A stretch of DNA of 46,221 bases from SKLM01 sp964542755. GTDB taxonomy: Bacteria; Chloroflexota; Anaerolineae; B4-G1. The position numbers and the translations under genes were made by a program. Below the pieces are notes generated by a model that ran no database searches, was not told the DNA's origin, and worked only from the letters and a program-made list of their open reading frames with translations. This document shows, one piece after another, positions 7,956 through 16,942 of this stretch (its first letter is position 1; each line of letters begins with the position of its first letter). The stretch is taken from the NCBI GenBank assembly GCA_964542755.1, contig CAZIWL010000021.1, positions 1 to 46,221 on the forward strand. The letters run 5' to 3'.

Positions 7956-9299
7956 CTAGAACTGAACAGGTTCCTGACGGGTCTCGGCATCGAGAAACTG
8001 GGCCAAACGATCGCGGAAGAAGAGCTGTATGCTTCCCGTGGGCCCGTTCCGGTGCTTGGCAATGATCACCTCGGCGATGTTCGGCTGGTCCGTGTCGGGA
8101 TTGTACATCTCGTCCCGATAGATGAACATGACCACATCGGCGTCCTGCTCCAAGCTGCCGCTTGCCCTCAAGTCCGCCAAGATCGGCTTCTTGTCGGACC
8201 GCTGCTCAACAGCACGTGAGAGCTGGGAGATAGCCACAAGGGGTACATCGAGCTCTCGCGCCAGGCCCTTGAGCGAGCGGGAGATGTAAGAGACCTCCTG
8301 GACTCGGCTTTCACCCCGCATGTCCCCGGCGGTCATGAGCTGCAAGTAGTCGACCAGGATCAGGTCAATCCCATGCTCCGCGTGGAGGCGGCGAGCTTTC
8401 GTGCGCATCTGCAGGACAGAAATGGAGGGTGTGTCGTCAATGTACAGCGGGAGATCTGACAGGCGGCCTGTGGCCTGGACAAACAGCGGCCACTCCCGCT
8501 CCTGGAGGTCACCCAGGCGGAGTCTCTGAGCGTCGATGCCCGTCTCCGCAGAGACCATCCGCTGTACGACCTGCTCGCTCGACATCTCGAGGCTGAAGAT
8601 GGCCACGTGCTGTCCTAGATCCGCTGCATGCCGGGCCACGGAGATACCGAGAGAGGTCTTACCGACGGATGGACGAGCTGCTATCAGGATCAGGTCGGAG
8701 CGCTGCAGCCCACCCAGCAGCCGATCGAGGTCGATGAAACCCGTGGGCACGCCCAGGGGCTCATCCTGGTGATCGTAGAGGTACTCGATGCGATCATAGT
8801 AGCGCCGTATGACCTCCTGCACCGGGGCGAGGTCCCGCGTGATACGCCGCTCAGAGACGCTGAACAGCGCCTGCTCGGCGCGGTCCACGGTCAGATCTAC
8901 GTCCTGATCCTCCTGGTAGGCGAGCTGCGCGATCCGGCTGGCGGCGCTGATCAGCCGACGGCGGATGGCGGCTTGCTCGACGATCCGCCCGTAGGCCTCG
9001 CAGTGGATGGCACTGGGAACTGCGTTGATCAGTTGGGTGACGTAGGCCGCCCCACCGATCTCCTCAAGACGCCCCTCCCGCTCAAGGTCGTCACAGACGG
9101 TGACGAAATCGATAGGCTCACGCCGCTCGTGCAGATTGAGGATCGTCGCGTAGATCCAGTCGTTCTTCTGAATGTAGAAGTCGTCCGCTTTCAGGAAAGC
9201 AGAGACCTGGAAGAGCGCTTCGGGGTCAATCAGAAGCGAACCGAGGACAGCCTCCTCGGCTTCCGTGCTGTGGGGAACGAGTTTGTCCGGCCCTGCCAT
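7956..9299 (-). CDS. dnaB: Replicative DNA helicase DnaB
   Basis: A 447-residue hexameric 5'-3' helicase that unwinds the replication fork. The N-terminal DnaB domain (about 8-110) begins STEAEEAVLGSLLIDPEAL. The RecA-like C-terminal domain has Walker A AARPSVGKTSLG at 207-218, Walker B LILVDYLQLM at 313-322, the H4 region VAISQLSRAVEQR at 355-367, and RASGSLEQDADVV at 378-390. No intein or truncation is seen. The ATG at 9299 is preceded by TAAGGT. It is the second gene of an apparent two-gene operon, 34 nt after the DUF151 nuclease gene. Downstream, the perfect dyad CTCAAG-ACGC-CTTGAG lies near 7875-7890 without a U-tract. Confidence 0.97.
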   Translation of the reverse strand: MAGPDKLVPHSTEAEEAVLGSLLIDPEALFQVSAFLKADDFYIQKNDWIYATILNLHERREPIDFVTVCDDLEREGRLEEIGGAAYVTQLINAVPSAIHCEAYGRIVEQAAIRRRLISAASRIAQLAYQEDQDVDLTVDRAEQALFSVSERRITRDLAPVQEVIRRYYDRIEYLYDHQDEPLGVPTGFIDLDRLLGGLQRSDLILIAARPSVGKTSLGISVARHAADLGQHVAIFSLEMSSEQVVQRMVSAETGIDAQRLRLGDLQEREWPLFVQATGRLSDLPLYIDDTPSISVLQMRTKARRLHAEHGIDLILVDYLQLMTAGDMRGESRVQEVSYISRSLKGLARELDVPLVAISQLSRAVEQRSDKKPILADLRASGSLEQDADVVMFIYRDEMYNPDTDQPNIAEVIIAKHRNGPTGSIQLFFRDRLAQFLDAETRQEPVQF

Positions 9300-9333
9300 G
9301 CGTTACCTTAGTCGTCCCGAAACCGGACGCACG

Positions 9334-9825
9334 CTAGGACGACAGGTCATCCAGATCGAGACCTTCAACAAAATCGCGGAACGCCGAGAGCTCTTCGTCA
9401 TCTTGCCCGCCCTCGGTGATGTCCTCCTCAGGGGTGATACTCGCTCGCTCCATGACGGTCTCGGCTACAAAGATCGGGACCCCTGCCCGGACCGCCAATG
9501 CGATGGCATCGGAGGGACGAGAATCGATCTCCAGGGTGGTGCCGTTGATGTTCACCGAAATCTCAGCATAGAATGTGTCATCGCGAAGATCGCTAACCAG
9601 GATATGAGAGATGTCGCCGCCCATCTCGCCAATGACGTTGTTGAGCAGGTCGTGGGTGAGGGGACGGGAGATATCCACGTTCTTGAGGCGGATAGCAATG
9701 GCCTCGGCCTCGTACGGTCCAATCCAGATGGGGAGATAGAGCTCGTTCTCAAGGGCCTTGAGAACGATAACCCGATGCTCCGACATCAGACTGACCCGTA
9801 TGCTGTCGATCTCCACTTCGATCAT
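9334..9825 (-). CDS. DUF151 bifunctional nuclease-family protein
   Basis: A 163-residue protein of the DUF151/BFN family, whose characterised members show DNase and RNase activity; the bacterial role is poorly known. The domain spans about residues 1-135, with the family-typical start IEVEIDSIRVS, the segment LPIWIGPYEAEAIA, and the signature SRPSDAIALAVRAGVPIFV. The acidic C-terminal tail (about 135-163) is probably disordered. AGGAGG (9831-9836) lies 5 nt before the ATG. A near-consensus promoter drives it and probably the downstream dnaB. Linkage to dnaB suggests a DNA-metabolism context, but co-transcription alone does not show function. Confidence 0.92.
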   Translation of the reverse strand: MIEVEIDSIRVSLMSEHRVIVLKALENELYLPIWIGPYEAEAIAIRLKNVDISRPLTHDLLNNVIGEMGGDISHILVSDLRDDTFYAEISVNINGTTLEIDSRPSDAIALAVRAGVPIFVAETVMERASITPEEDITEGGQDDEELSAFRDFVEGLDLDDLSS

Positions 9826-9859
9826 CGTGTCCTCCTGGACGGGGGGCTAACCAACGAGG

Positions 9860-9887
9860 ATTATACCTGACGGACTCGAGATGGCAA
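9860..9887 (-). promoter_or_regulatory. Near-consensus promoter for the DUF151-dnaB operon
   Basis: On the minus strand TTGCCA (9887-9882) is followed after 16 nt by a perfect TATAAT (9865-9860). The predicted leader is about 28 nt and contains the AGGAGG ribosome site. Confidence 0.75.
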
Positions 9888-10075
9888 ATAGTAGCCGGAA
9901 GGACCGGCCCCAACGATTTGTCGTGGTTCCAAGCCGCTGAGGGACCTGTCGACTGGGGCGACCAAGAGAAAGAGAGGGACCGACATACTGAGGGTGGCTT
10001 GCAGCGATCAAGGCGCATTGCACGGGGGTCGGGAGTACGGGACATGACCGCCGCGCCACCCGATTACGGGCGAGC

Positions 10076-12106
10076 CTACTTCTCCGGAGTCCAGGTCGCC
10101 ACCACGGCGCTGTCATCTTGCAGTCTCCGCCCTGCCGCATCCCGCGCGACGAGCCGGACACCCGTTCCTCGGTCGTATATGCCCACCAGAACTTGGTGTT
10201 GCCCCTCCCCTACGCTTTCCAGATCAAGGGTTCGGACGTCACGAAGGTAGTCACCTGGTCGACAGATCCGAGCGGGCCAGAGACCCCGTAGAGGGTCGCC
10301 ATCCGCCTGTACGACCGGTGGTTGGCCCGGTCCAGGGCTGACGTGAACGAACACAGTATCCTGCGGGCCACCAGGATTGCTACAGATCCACTCAAGCACC
10401 AGGTTGCCGGATGGCGCGAGGGTGGCTCCCAGGAGGTCCATGACGTCTCCAAAGGAGACTCGGCCCGGCGCGAGATCCTGTGCGGTCGAGACGGCACCCG
10501 CCTCTACCACGCGGATGGTCCCGTCCGCGTGATAGTCGGTAAGATAGACGGCGCCGGCGGCTCGTATGGCGTCAGCCAGGTCCTGCCACTCGGGTATGAC
10601 GCCCCGCACACTCACCTCGTAAGGATATCGCTCCAGATCGGCCAGCCAAGGCACGCTCAGTGACCGAGTCGCCACGCGCTCGCCCCCGTGCAGAGCAATG
10701 TAATCACCAATCTCCACGGCGATGGGCATGACCATCACCAGAGAGTCACCAATGGGATATTCCATTCGACGGGAGCTCAGCCGATCCGGCACATTGATGA
10801 AGAGCGTATCGCCTTCCGCCGGGGATGCTTGCACCCCGTGCGCGATGTCCCCGATAGCGCCCATCGCGCCGGCGCACATGCGCCCTCTGTCAACGATGAA
10901 GGCAATACTCTGCCACACGATAGCGGCGGTCAAGACTGCAGCGCCAAGTCGCCAGATCAAGCCCTTTCGGAGGGCGCCCGATGGGAAGCGCTGCGGCGCC
11001 GGCAACCCGACGAGCCCTCCCCAGAGCAACGCCGCCCCCGGGGCGCTCACGTAGAGCAGCCGGGGGGCAATGCGGACATAGCTGAAATCCCGGGTGACCC
11101 AGATGGGAAGGGCTGGGATGACAAACCAGAGCACGCCCAGCCCCAGCAGGCTCAACCGCTGACGGCGCCGATAGAGTAGGACGAACCCACCCAAGAGGAT
11201 GGAGGTAGTGGCAATCACGACGAGGGATCGGAACGGGAGGCTGCCGCTGACATAGGGGCCGATGGCACCCACCACCGGCCAGATTAGACCTTGCAGGAGG
11301 TAGGCAGCCACCGCCGGCTGGCATCGGAGGGCGAAGGAGGAGGCGTCCTTGGGTATGCCTATCCATAGGCCCGTGAAGGCGAGGCTGACGAGCACGTGCA
11401 GGGCGGGTACGGGCCACGCACCCGACACCAGGGTTCTGAGACCTCTGCCCCCCTGCGATAGGGAGTCCCGGGCCTGGAGGAAGAAAACCTCCACCATCAA
11501 GAAGATGATGCAGAAGGTCGTGGCACTCTCGTGCGCGAAGAGAGCGAGGGTGAGGAGGAACAAGGAAGCCCACGACCACCCGGGTTTATGCCGTGATCTC
11601 CCCTCATGGTAGGCAACAAGGGCACCAAGCAGTAGGGTAAGCGTCGGAACCTGGGCCACCGCGATCCAGGTGACGGCCTGGTAGGAGAACGGGTAAATCA
11701 CGAAGAGACAAGCCGTCGCAAGGGCGACGACGCGGTGCTGCGCGAGGCGTCGCACCAAGGCGCAGACGAGGACGCCGTTCATCGCATGAGCAACGACCTG
11801 GACCAGGTGCAAGACGAAGGGATCGAAGCCACCTCCGAGGGCTCCGAGGGCCTTCCAAATGATGAAGGTGAGAGGCCGATAATATAGGTAGTCACCCGAG
11901 TCCGTCAACAACTCGATGGCCGTCCGTGTCTGAGCTCTGCCCAGCTCCACCGGGTCATCCCAGAAGAAGGGATAGCTCATCGAGGCGCCGTACAACACCA
12001 CAGTCAGGAGAACCAAGCCGGCCTGGATGGCTACATCGAGGGTGACGCCGGGCTCAGAGAGCCGATCTCGAAAGGGACAGCGCTGCTGCAGCTTCCCCAG
12101 CTTCAT
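10076..12106 (-). CDS. GT-C-like membrane glycosyltransferase with C-terminal beta-sandwich
   Basis: A 676-residue polytopic protein. The first helix (VTLDVAIQAGLVLLTVVLYG) leads into a loop with YPFFWDDPVEL, an acidic pair typical of the first external loop of PMT/ArnT-like GT-C enzymes. Some ten further helices follow to about residue 430. The region 430-540 is soluble and strand-rich. The last 135 residues form the beta-sandwich module shared across this locus, recognisable by VFVHV, QADGDP, RPGDYLRD and VLVGIYDRGTG. The ATG at 12106 is used here because it forms an ATGA overlap with the stop of the upstream gene; an in-frame codon at 12118 is less likely. It is the last gene of the long minus-strand run. 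Substrate is unknown. Confidence 0.75.
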   Translation of the reverse strand: MKLGKLQQRCPFRDRLSEPGVTLDVAIQAGLVLLTVVLYGASMSYPFFWDDPVELGRAQTRTAIELLTDSGDYLYYRPLTFIIWKALGALGGGFDPFVLHLVQVVAHAMNGVLVCALVRRLAQHRVVALATACLFVIYPFSYQAVTWIAVAQVPTLTLLLGALVAYHEGRSRHKPGWSWASLFLLTLALFAHESATTFCIIFLMVEVFFLQARDSLSQGGRGLRTLVSGAWPVPALHVLVSLAFTGLWIGIPKDASSFALRCQPAVAAYLLQGLIWPVVGAIGPYVSGSLPFRSLVVIATTSILLGGFVLLYRRRQRLSLLGLGVLWFVIPALPIWVTRDFSYVRIAPRLLYVSAPGAALLWGGLVGLPAPQRFPSGALRKGLIWRLGAAVLTAAIVWQSIAFIVDRGRMCAGAMGAIGDIAHGVQASPAEGDTLFINVPDRLSSRRMEYPIGDSLVMVMPIAVEIGDYIALHGGERVATRSLSVPWLADLERYPYEVSVRGVIPEWQDLADAIRAAGAVYLTDYHADGTIRVVEAGAVSTAQDLAPGRVSFGDVMDLLGATLAPSGNLVLEWICSNPGGPQDTVFVHVSPGPGQPPVVQADGDPLRGLWPARICRPGDYLRDVRTLDLESVGEGQHQVLVGIYDRGTGVRLVARDAAGRRLQDDSAVVATWTPEK

Positions 12107-14238
12107 TCGCCGGCGCACCGGACGTCGATTTGGCCCAAGTCGATGGTGTTGTGTGTCGAGCCCGGAGGCCCGTCCGCAAGCGGGGTCCTGGAGCCGTCGG
12201 CACCATAGAGTCCCACGTTCACGTGGTACTCACCCGGAGACGTGTCCGGCGGCAGAACGAGGCCGTGCTGCTCTACCAGAGCGGCTTCGCCGTCCACGCT
12301 CGCCGATGAGACGGTGTCCGTGCCCAGCTCCTGATCGGTCTGAGCGACCAGTCTACCCTCAGCGTCCATCACGTGCACGAAGACCGTGTGGGCGTCAAGA
12401 ACATCAGCCTCCCCGCGCCAGTCTAGTTCTATGCAGAGGCCGCCACCCGGTCTGGCGTCAAGCGCGCTGATCCTGGAACCGTCCAGGTGGATGCCGTTGA
12501 CCAAATCGGCAGTCGCCTCCAAGGGAACCGCCGGATCACCCACGACAAACCGTGAGAGCCGGGCCTTGCCAACCCAGGTCACTCCCGCACGACAAGCCCG
12601 AGCGGCGATCCAGGCCTCCACATCTCGATTAGCCCGGCGCGTCGTGGTCCTGCTCTCATCCACGATCAGCCAAAACGGTTTACCGCCCAGAGTCTCCTCG
12701 ATCCAATCCTCGCGCTGCGCGTCGGGTAGGGTGTCGGCGGCGGGCACCTGTGTCACCGGGCCGAGGAACCGGGCAGCAGCGAAAAGGCGCCGATAGGTGG
12801 TAGGATGGGCAAAGACGATGGGCATGTCGCGGCGCCCCGATTCACGAATCGCGTCGAGGGCCGCAGCGGCGGGGTCACTTCGCGAGCGGGCCGCCGAATA
12901 GTGACTTAAGGCGAAGGGGGTCGCGATCACAAAGGAAACGAGCATGCTGGTCAGCACAATCGCCGTCGCGAGGCGCGGGAGGCGTCCCCATGCAGTCTTT
13001 GGGACGCCAGCAGCGGAAGGAGACCGGAAGACCAGTGCGCCGAACTCCAGCGAGAGAGTGATGAGGCCAGCAGTGCGACTCAAGACGATCATCGTGTGGA
13101 ACCAGGCCTGTTCCTGCAGCAGGACGTGTGACAACGGCCACTCAAGGACATAGAGCAAGCTGAAGGCAGCCAGATAGAGTACACCCCGCCAGTTAGGAAG
13201 GAGCAGGACCACGGGCGTAACCAGGTATACCGTGAATTGACCACTGAAGCCCTTGGACCAGAGCAGGAAAAGGGTCAACGTCAAGCCGGCGAACGCCGTG
13301 ACTGTGCGGTCGTCCCGCCAGTCGAGGCGGCGTGTGTAGAGGAAGAGATAGAGACTGGCGAAAAGCATGTGAATAAGAGGCCACGGCAGGGCAGTCGGAT
13401 GGACCCGGACTCTGCCGATCGAGGGCGTGAAGAATCGTGGATTGGACTGGGGGATTCTGCCATAACTCCCATATCCGTCGAGAAGAGCCCAGACGGTCTG
13501 CCACGAGGATCGCTGGACAGCCTGCTTGACGTGCGCCAGGAGAAGGCCGCGGGCACCCAAGAACGGGGCGAGGACGAGCAGGGAGACCAGGATAGTTACG
13601 GCACCGTAGCGCAGTATATGCCTCGGTCGCCGGAGACGCCGGAGTCCAATGGGCGCAATCACGATCGGCACGATCTTGGTCATGAAGCCTAGGCCGACCG
13701 CCCCTGCGCTTAACCAGTGTCTTCCGGACAGGGTACCCCAGAGAGCCAGCAGCAGGAAGAAGAGCGGTAGGGGTTCCCACCAGCCGGAGGCCGCGTAGAA
13801 CGTGGCGAAGACCCCTGCGTAGAGCCAAGCGCAACGCAGTGCCCTCCGCGGCGGGTACAGCTTGCGGGCCAGGGCATACGTCAGCACCAGGTTTCCGAGC
13901 TCGAAGGGGACGAGAAGCTCCCGCAGTGTCACGGAGAACCACAAGCGCTGGTCGGTCCAGGCCGGCAGCAGGAGACTCAGACGGTAGGCCAGGACGCTGA
14001 ACCAGGGGAGCAAGGGCGGGTACTCGCGCCAGTAGTCCAGATAGGGCCAGAACCCGCTGTGCGACCACTCACCCCATTCGAAGCCGTAGTAGAGATCGGG
14101 CGCAGACCCGGTGAAGTAGGATCCGACCCGGAATCCGAGCGGCGCCAGCGCGCGAAAGACGACGAAGAGAGAGGCGAGCAATAGAAACGGCTCGTGGTCC
14201 GACAACGCTTGCTTGAGCCAGCGGATCCTCTGTCTCAT
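12103..14238 (-). CDS. GT-C/GT87-like membrane mannosyltransferase homolog with C-terminal beta-sandwich
   Basis: A 711-residue polytopic protein. An external loop near residues 45-75 (DLYYGFEWGEW, LDYWREYPPLLPW) and the helix order resemble DUF2029/GT87 polyprenyl-phosphate-mannose-dependent transferases. FMTKIVPIVIAPIGL sits at the expected cytoplasmic edge. About ten helices occupy residues 15-450. A soluble domain (about 450-575) contains FAHPTTYRRLFAAARFLG. The final 130 residues are the shared beta-sandwich module, with HTVFVHVMDAEGRLVAQTD and SPGEYHVNVGLYG. GGAG lies 5 nt from the ATG. The stop overlaps the next start as ATGA. Family assignment to GT-C is solid by architecture; the GT87 label and any sugar specificity are tentative. 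Confidence 0.75.
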   Translation of the reverse strand: MRQRIRWLKQALSDHEPFLLLASLFVVFRALAPLGFRVGSYFTGSAPDLYYGFEWGEWSHSGFWPYLDYWREYPPLLPWFSVLAYRLSLLLPAWTDQRLWFSVTLRELLVPFELGNLVLTYALARKLYPPRRALRCAWLYAGVFATFYAASGWWEPLPLFFLLLALWGTLSGRHWLSAGAVGLGFMTKIVPIVIAPIGLRRLRRPRHILRYGAVTILVSLLVLAPFLGARGLLLAHVKQAVQRSSWQTVWALLDGYGSYGRIPQSNPRFFTPSIGRVRVHPTALPWPLIHMLFASLYLFLYTRRLDWRDDRTVTAFAGLTLTLFLLWSKGFSGQFTVYLVTPVVLLLPNWRGVLYLAAFSLLYVLEWPLSHVLLQEQAWFHTMIVLSRTAGLITLSLEFGALVFRSPSAAGVPKTAWGRLPRLATAIVLTSMLVSFVIATPFALSHYSAARSRSDPAAAALDAIRESGRRDMPIVFAHPTTYRRLFAAARFLGPVTQVPAADTLPDAQREDWIEETLGGKPFWLIVDESRTTTRRANRDVEAWIAARACRAGVTWVGKARLSRFVVGDPAVPLEATADLVNGIHLDGSRISALDARPGGGLCIELDWRGEADVLDAHTVFVHVMDAEGRLVAQTDQELGTDTVSSASVDGEAALVEQHGLVLPPDTSPGEYHVNVGLYGADGSRTPLADGPPGSTHNTIDLGQIDVRCAGE

Positions 14239-14442
14239 ACCTGCTCCACGTTCACGTCATCTGCGCCCACTCAACAGTACCGGCGGGCAACCGTCCACAT
14301 TTGGTGGCCCGGAGAGTCGGCGACCGGGCTTCCCGCCCGGCGAGCACACCAGAAATCCTTCCTGCACCATCGCAGGACCCAGTCACTCGGCCGGCTCGCG
14401 ACCCGGACCGATGTCCAGGGCCCGGGCCCTAGGGCCTGGGCC
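14239..14442 (-). other. Longest internal gap but one of the glycosylation run; palindromes, no gene
   Basis: The spacer between two membrane-protein genes is 190 nt. A 24-bp quasi-palindrome, GGCCCGGGCCCT/AGGGCCTGGGCC (14419-14442, one mismatch), spans the upstream stop codon. A 6-bp hairpin CCGGGC/GCCCGG is at 14324-14340. Neither has a U-tract. No open frame with a ribosome site is seen, and I could not identify an internal promoter with confidence. Confidence 0.5.
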
Positions 14443-16942
14443 GTCGATGCGGAACAGTCACCGTCTCATCCAGCAGCAGCCGGTCGTCGGACAGCCCCCG
14501 TCCTGAGAAATCGACGCCCGGCAAACGCTCCTGGGTGTCAGGATTATACCATCCCAGGGCCAGCCGCAAGGTGCCCCCAGCAACGTCTCGAAGCGGAATC
14601 TGGACGCTGTCCAGGACGGGCTCCCCGACTGTCCAGCCGGTCGTGGGGCACGACCCAGCGCACGGCTCCCCGTCGCTCTGCGCCACCGGACGCGCGTCCG
14701 TTGGTCCGTCGGCGGGCACCAGGTGGACGAAGCGCACGTAGTCAGCCGCCGGTGTCCGCTCTGCCTCCCAATGGAGCGTCACGTGGAGTGTGTTCGCCAA
14801 GCGATGCCAGTCCATACCCCGGAGCGCGAGGGATTGAGCCCAGACGGCGTCGGGCCGGGTCCGGGCACAGAAGCCAGCTGGCGCGTCATCGGAGAACTGG
14901 CAGATGGAGACCGAGTTGGAGTCGCTGCCTTGGAGCAACCGTAGCGAGAGGGCGATATCCTCCGCTGGGTCATCCGGAAGGTTCAGCGGCTTCCGGACCT
15001 TTGAAAAGGGCCCTTGCGGCACGGCCAACAACTGGGTATGGATCGCAGTTGGACCCACCGATACCTCGTCGGCCGCGGGGCCGACTGGTGCTAACTCCAC
15101 GACAACGGTCTGGGGTTGTGTCGAGGACCAGTGGGTCACCAACTCCGGGGGTTCGCCTGGATTGACCCAGGCTTGGGAGAGGGTAGGCCCGCTAGTTGGG
15201 TCAAGGATCTGCGCTGCCTCGATGTGCACGCCGGGCTGGGGGAGCGTGGCGAACACGACCAGGTCGTCATCCTCGTAGAGCGGTCGGGTGGCGAGCTCTT
15301 GACTCCAGCTCTCAGCCAGATCGGACGGCAGGAACGCTTTGTGGATCACGACATGTCGCACGTCAGCATCGGCCAGGCCCTGGAGCGCTGCCGCCAGCTC
15401 GGGCCCCTGAGGTAGGGGCTCCCGGCGGGTGAAGGCTCGGCTGACCGCGTTCCTTTCGATGAAGTCGAAGGCTGATTCCGGCGGTCGCGAGACGTGCCCG
15501 TTGACCAGTGCCTTCTCGTGAATGGTCTGCCAGTACATGTAGAGCTTGTCGGTCTGTCGATCGAGGGGCGCCTCCACAATCGCAAAGTCGTCGGGCTCAT
15601 GAACCAGCTGTTCGTAGAAGGGCGACACGTACTCGGGGGTGGACGGAAAGGGCCAGGCGAGGAACTCAAACAGCACCAGGACCGAGATCACGCCTGCCCC
15701 CAGCGCTCGATGCCCCGTCCCAAGTGCGCGCTGTGCGAGCAGTTCGCGGACACCGAACCCTGCCATGATGGCCAGGCAGTGCCCCAGCATGAGATTCAGC
15801 CGAACGGGGGTGCGCAGAAACCCAATCACGGGCCGATACCACGGGAGATCGGAGACGATCACGTTACCGTTCACGGATATTTGGGTGCCAAGCGCCATCA
15901 CGGCGCTCAGGAGCGTAGAGACGAACAGCCATCCATGATCGCGACGGTTACGCCAGCATGACCGTAGACCGACCAGGGCGAGGGCCAGAACCGTGTAGCC
16001 CAGGAAAGCGGGCCGGTTGGGCGCCGGGAAACGCTCGTAGATGGGCCGCACCCCATCGCCCCAGAGGGGATGGAGGAAGGACGGCGTGAGCCAGGCCAGG
16101 GCGTCTGTGTTGAACACCCAGTCGATCTCCGGCTCGGCATAACCGGCGCGTAACTGTTCGCGGATCAAGGGGAGCACAGCCGGTCCGATCAGAAGGATGG
16201 CCGCAAGCGCAGCGACGAATAGTCCGACCCAGACCTGCCGACTCCAGGTCCTGCCCCGGGACAGCACTGTCCAAACCAGATAGGGGCCAAGGAGGAAGAC
16301 TGCGTAGAGCGGCTGATGCCAGCCAGAGAGCGCACTGAGGGTGAGGAATAGGCCGACCAGTAGGCCACTCTTCCAGCGTCTCTGCGTCTGGGCGCGCTCA
16401 GTCGGCCCAGCAGCGGGGTGGAGCGTACGAATCAGCGCCCAAAGCGCCAGCACGGTGTACTGGGTGGTGAAGATATTGGGGTGGACGCACTCCCACACGT
16501 GATAAGGGGCAAACGTGGCGGCAAGGCCCGAGACGATGCCAGCTGACATGGCTCCTGTCAATTCCCACACCACCAGGGCAATGCCAAGTCCGAGGAGGAC
16601 GAACCCCATCACAACGACAAGGTTGTATGCCGCCAAGGGACCCACCAGCGGTTCCAGGAGGAGCCAGGGCACAGTGTTCGTGTGACTGAAACTGTGGAAG
16701 TAGAGGGAGACGCCGTGGGGATGGAGAATCTCGGTCGTATGGTATAGAGGAAGGCCCTCGCGAAGCGCCTTGCCGGTCCACCAATTCGCCCACATATTCA
16801 GCCAGACATCGATGTTCTCTCCGGCGAAGTGGGTGGTGAGTTCGGTGACGAGGGGATACGTGAAGCCCAGCGTAACAAGGACGAAGAGTAGGAAGACGAG
16901 CCACACGGGGTACCCCTCACTCAGGTGAAGAAGCCGCTTCAC
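14429..16942 (-). CDS. Large GT-C-like membrane protein with beta-sandwich tail (paralog 1 of a tandem pair)
   Basis: An 837-residue polytopic protein. The N-terminal quarter has a helix then the loop THFAGENIDVWLNMWANWW, followed by LHPHGVSLYFHSFSHTNT. The protein encoded immediately upstream has the equivalent THLAGDDYDVWARPWATWW and FHPHGVSLVYHSFSHANT, so the two are clearly tandem paralogs. About 10-12 helices run to residue 440. A soluble region (about 440-590) includes VRHVVIHKAFLPSDLAESW, and the last 135 residues contain the locus beta-sandwich (LHVTLHWEAE, RFVHLVPADG, VAQSDGEP, LALGWYNPDTQERL). The start is a GTG whose last bases overlap the upstream stop (GTGA). A GT-C transferase is inferred from topology and the acidic first loop; the exact family is not recognised. 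Confidence 0.72.
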   Translation of the reverse strand: MKRLLHLSEGYPVWLVFLLFVLVTLGFTYPLVTELTTHFAGENIDVWLNMWANWWTGKALREGLPLYHTTEILHPHGVSLYFHSFSHTNTVPWLLLEPLVGPLAAYNLVVVMGFVLLGLGIALVVWELTGAMSAGIVSGLAATFAPYHVWECVHPNIFTTQYTVLALWALIRTLHPAAGPTERAQTQRRWKSGLLVGLFLTLSALSGWHQPLYAVFLLGPYLVWTVLSRGRTWSRQVWVGLFVAALAAILLIGPAVLPLIREQLRAGYAEPEIDWVFNTDALAWLTPSFLHPLWGDGVRPIYERFPAPNRPAFLGYTVLALALVGLRSCWRNRRDHGWLFVSTLLSAVMALGTQISVNGNVIVSDLPWYRPVIGFLRTPVRLNLMLGHCLAIMAGFGVRELLAQRALGTGHRALGAGVISVLVLFEFLAWPFPSTPEYVSPFYEQLVHEPDDFAIVEAPLDRQTDKLYMYWQTIHEKALVNGHVSRPPESAFDFIERNAVSRAFTRREPLPQGPELAAALQGLADADVRHVVIHKAFLPSDLAESWSQELATRPLYEDDDLVVFATLPQPGVHIEAAQILDPTSGPTLSQAWVNPGEPPELVTHWSSTQPQTVVVELAPVGPAADEVSVGPTAIHTQLLAVPQGPFSKVRKPLNLPDDPAEDIALSLRLLQGSDSNSVSICQFSDDAPAGFCARTRPDAVWAQSLALRGMDWHRLANTLHVTLHWEAERTPAADYVRFVHLVPADGPTDARPVAQSDGEPCAGSCPTTGWTVGEPVLDSVQIPLRDVAGGTLRLALGWYNPDTQERLPGVDFSGRGLSDDRLLLDETVTVPHRRPRP

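Noticed and set aside
14194..15165. A 323-residue plus-strand open frame opposite two GT-C genes
   Set aside because: Arg/Pro-rich antisense frame typical of GC-rich DNA.
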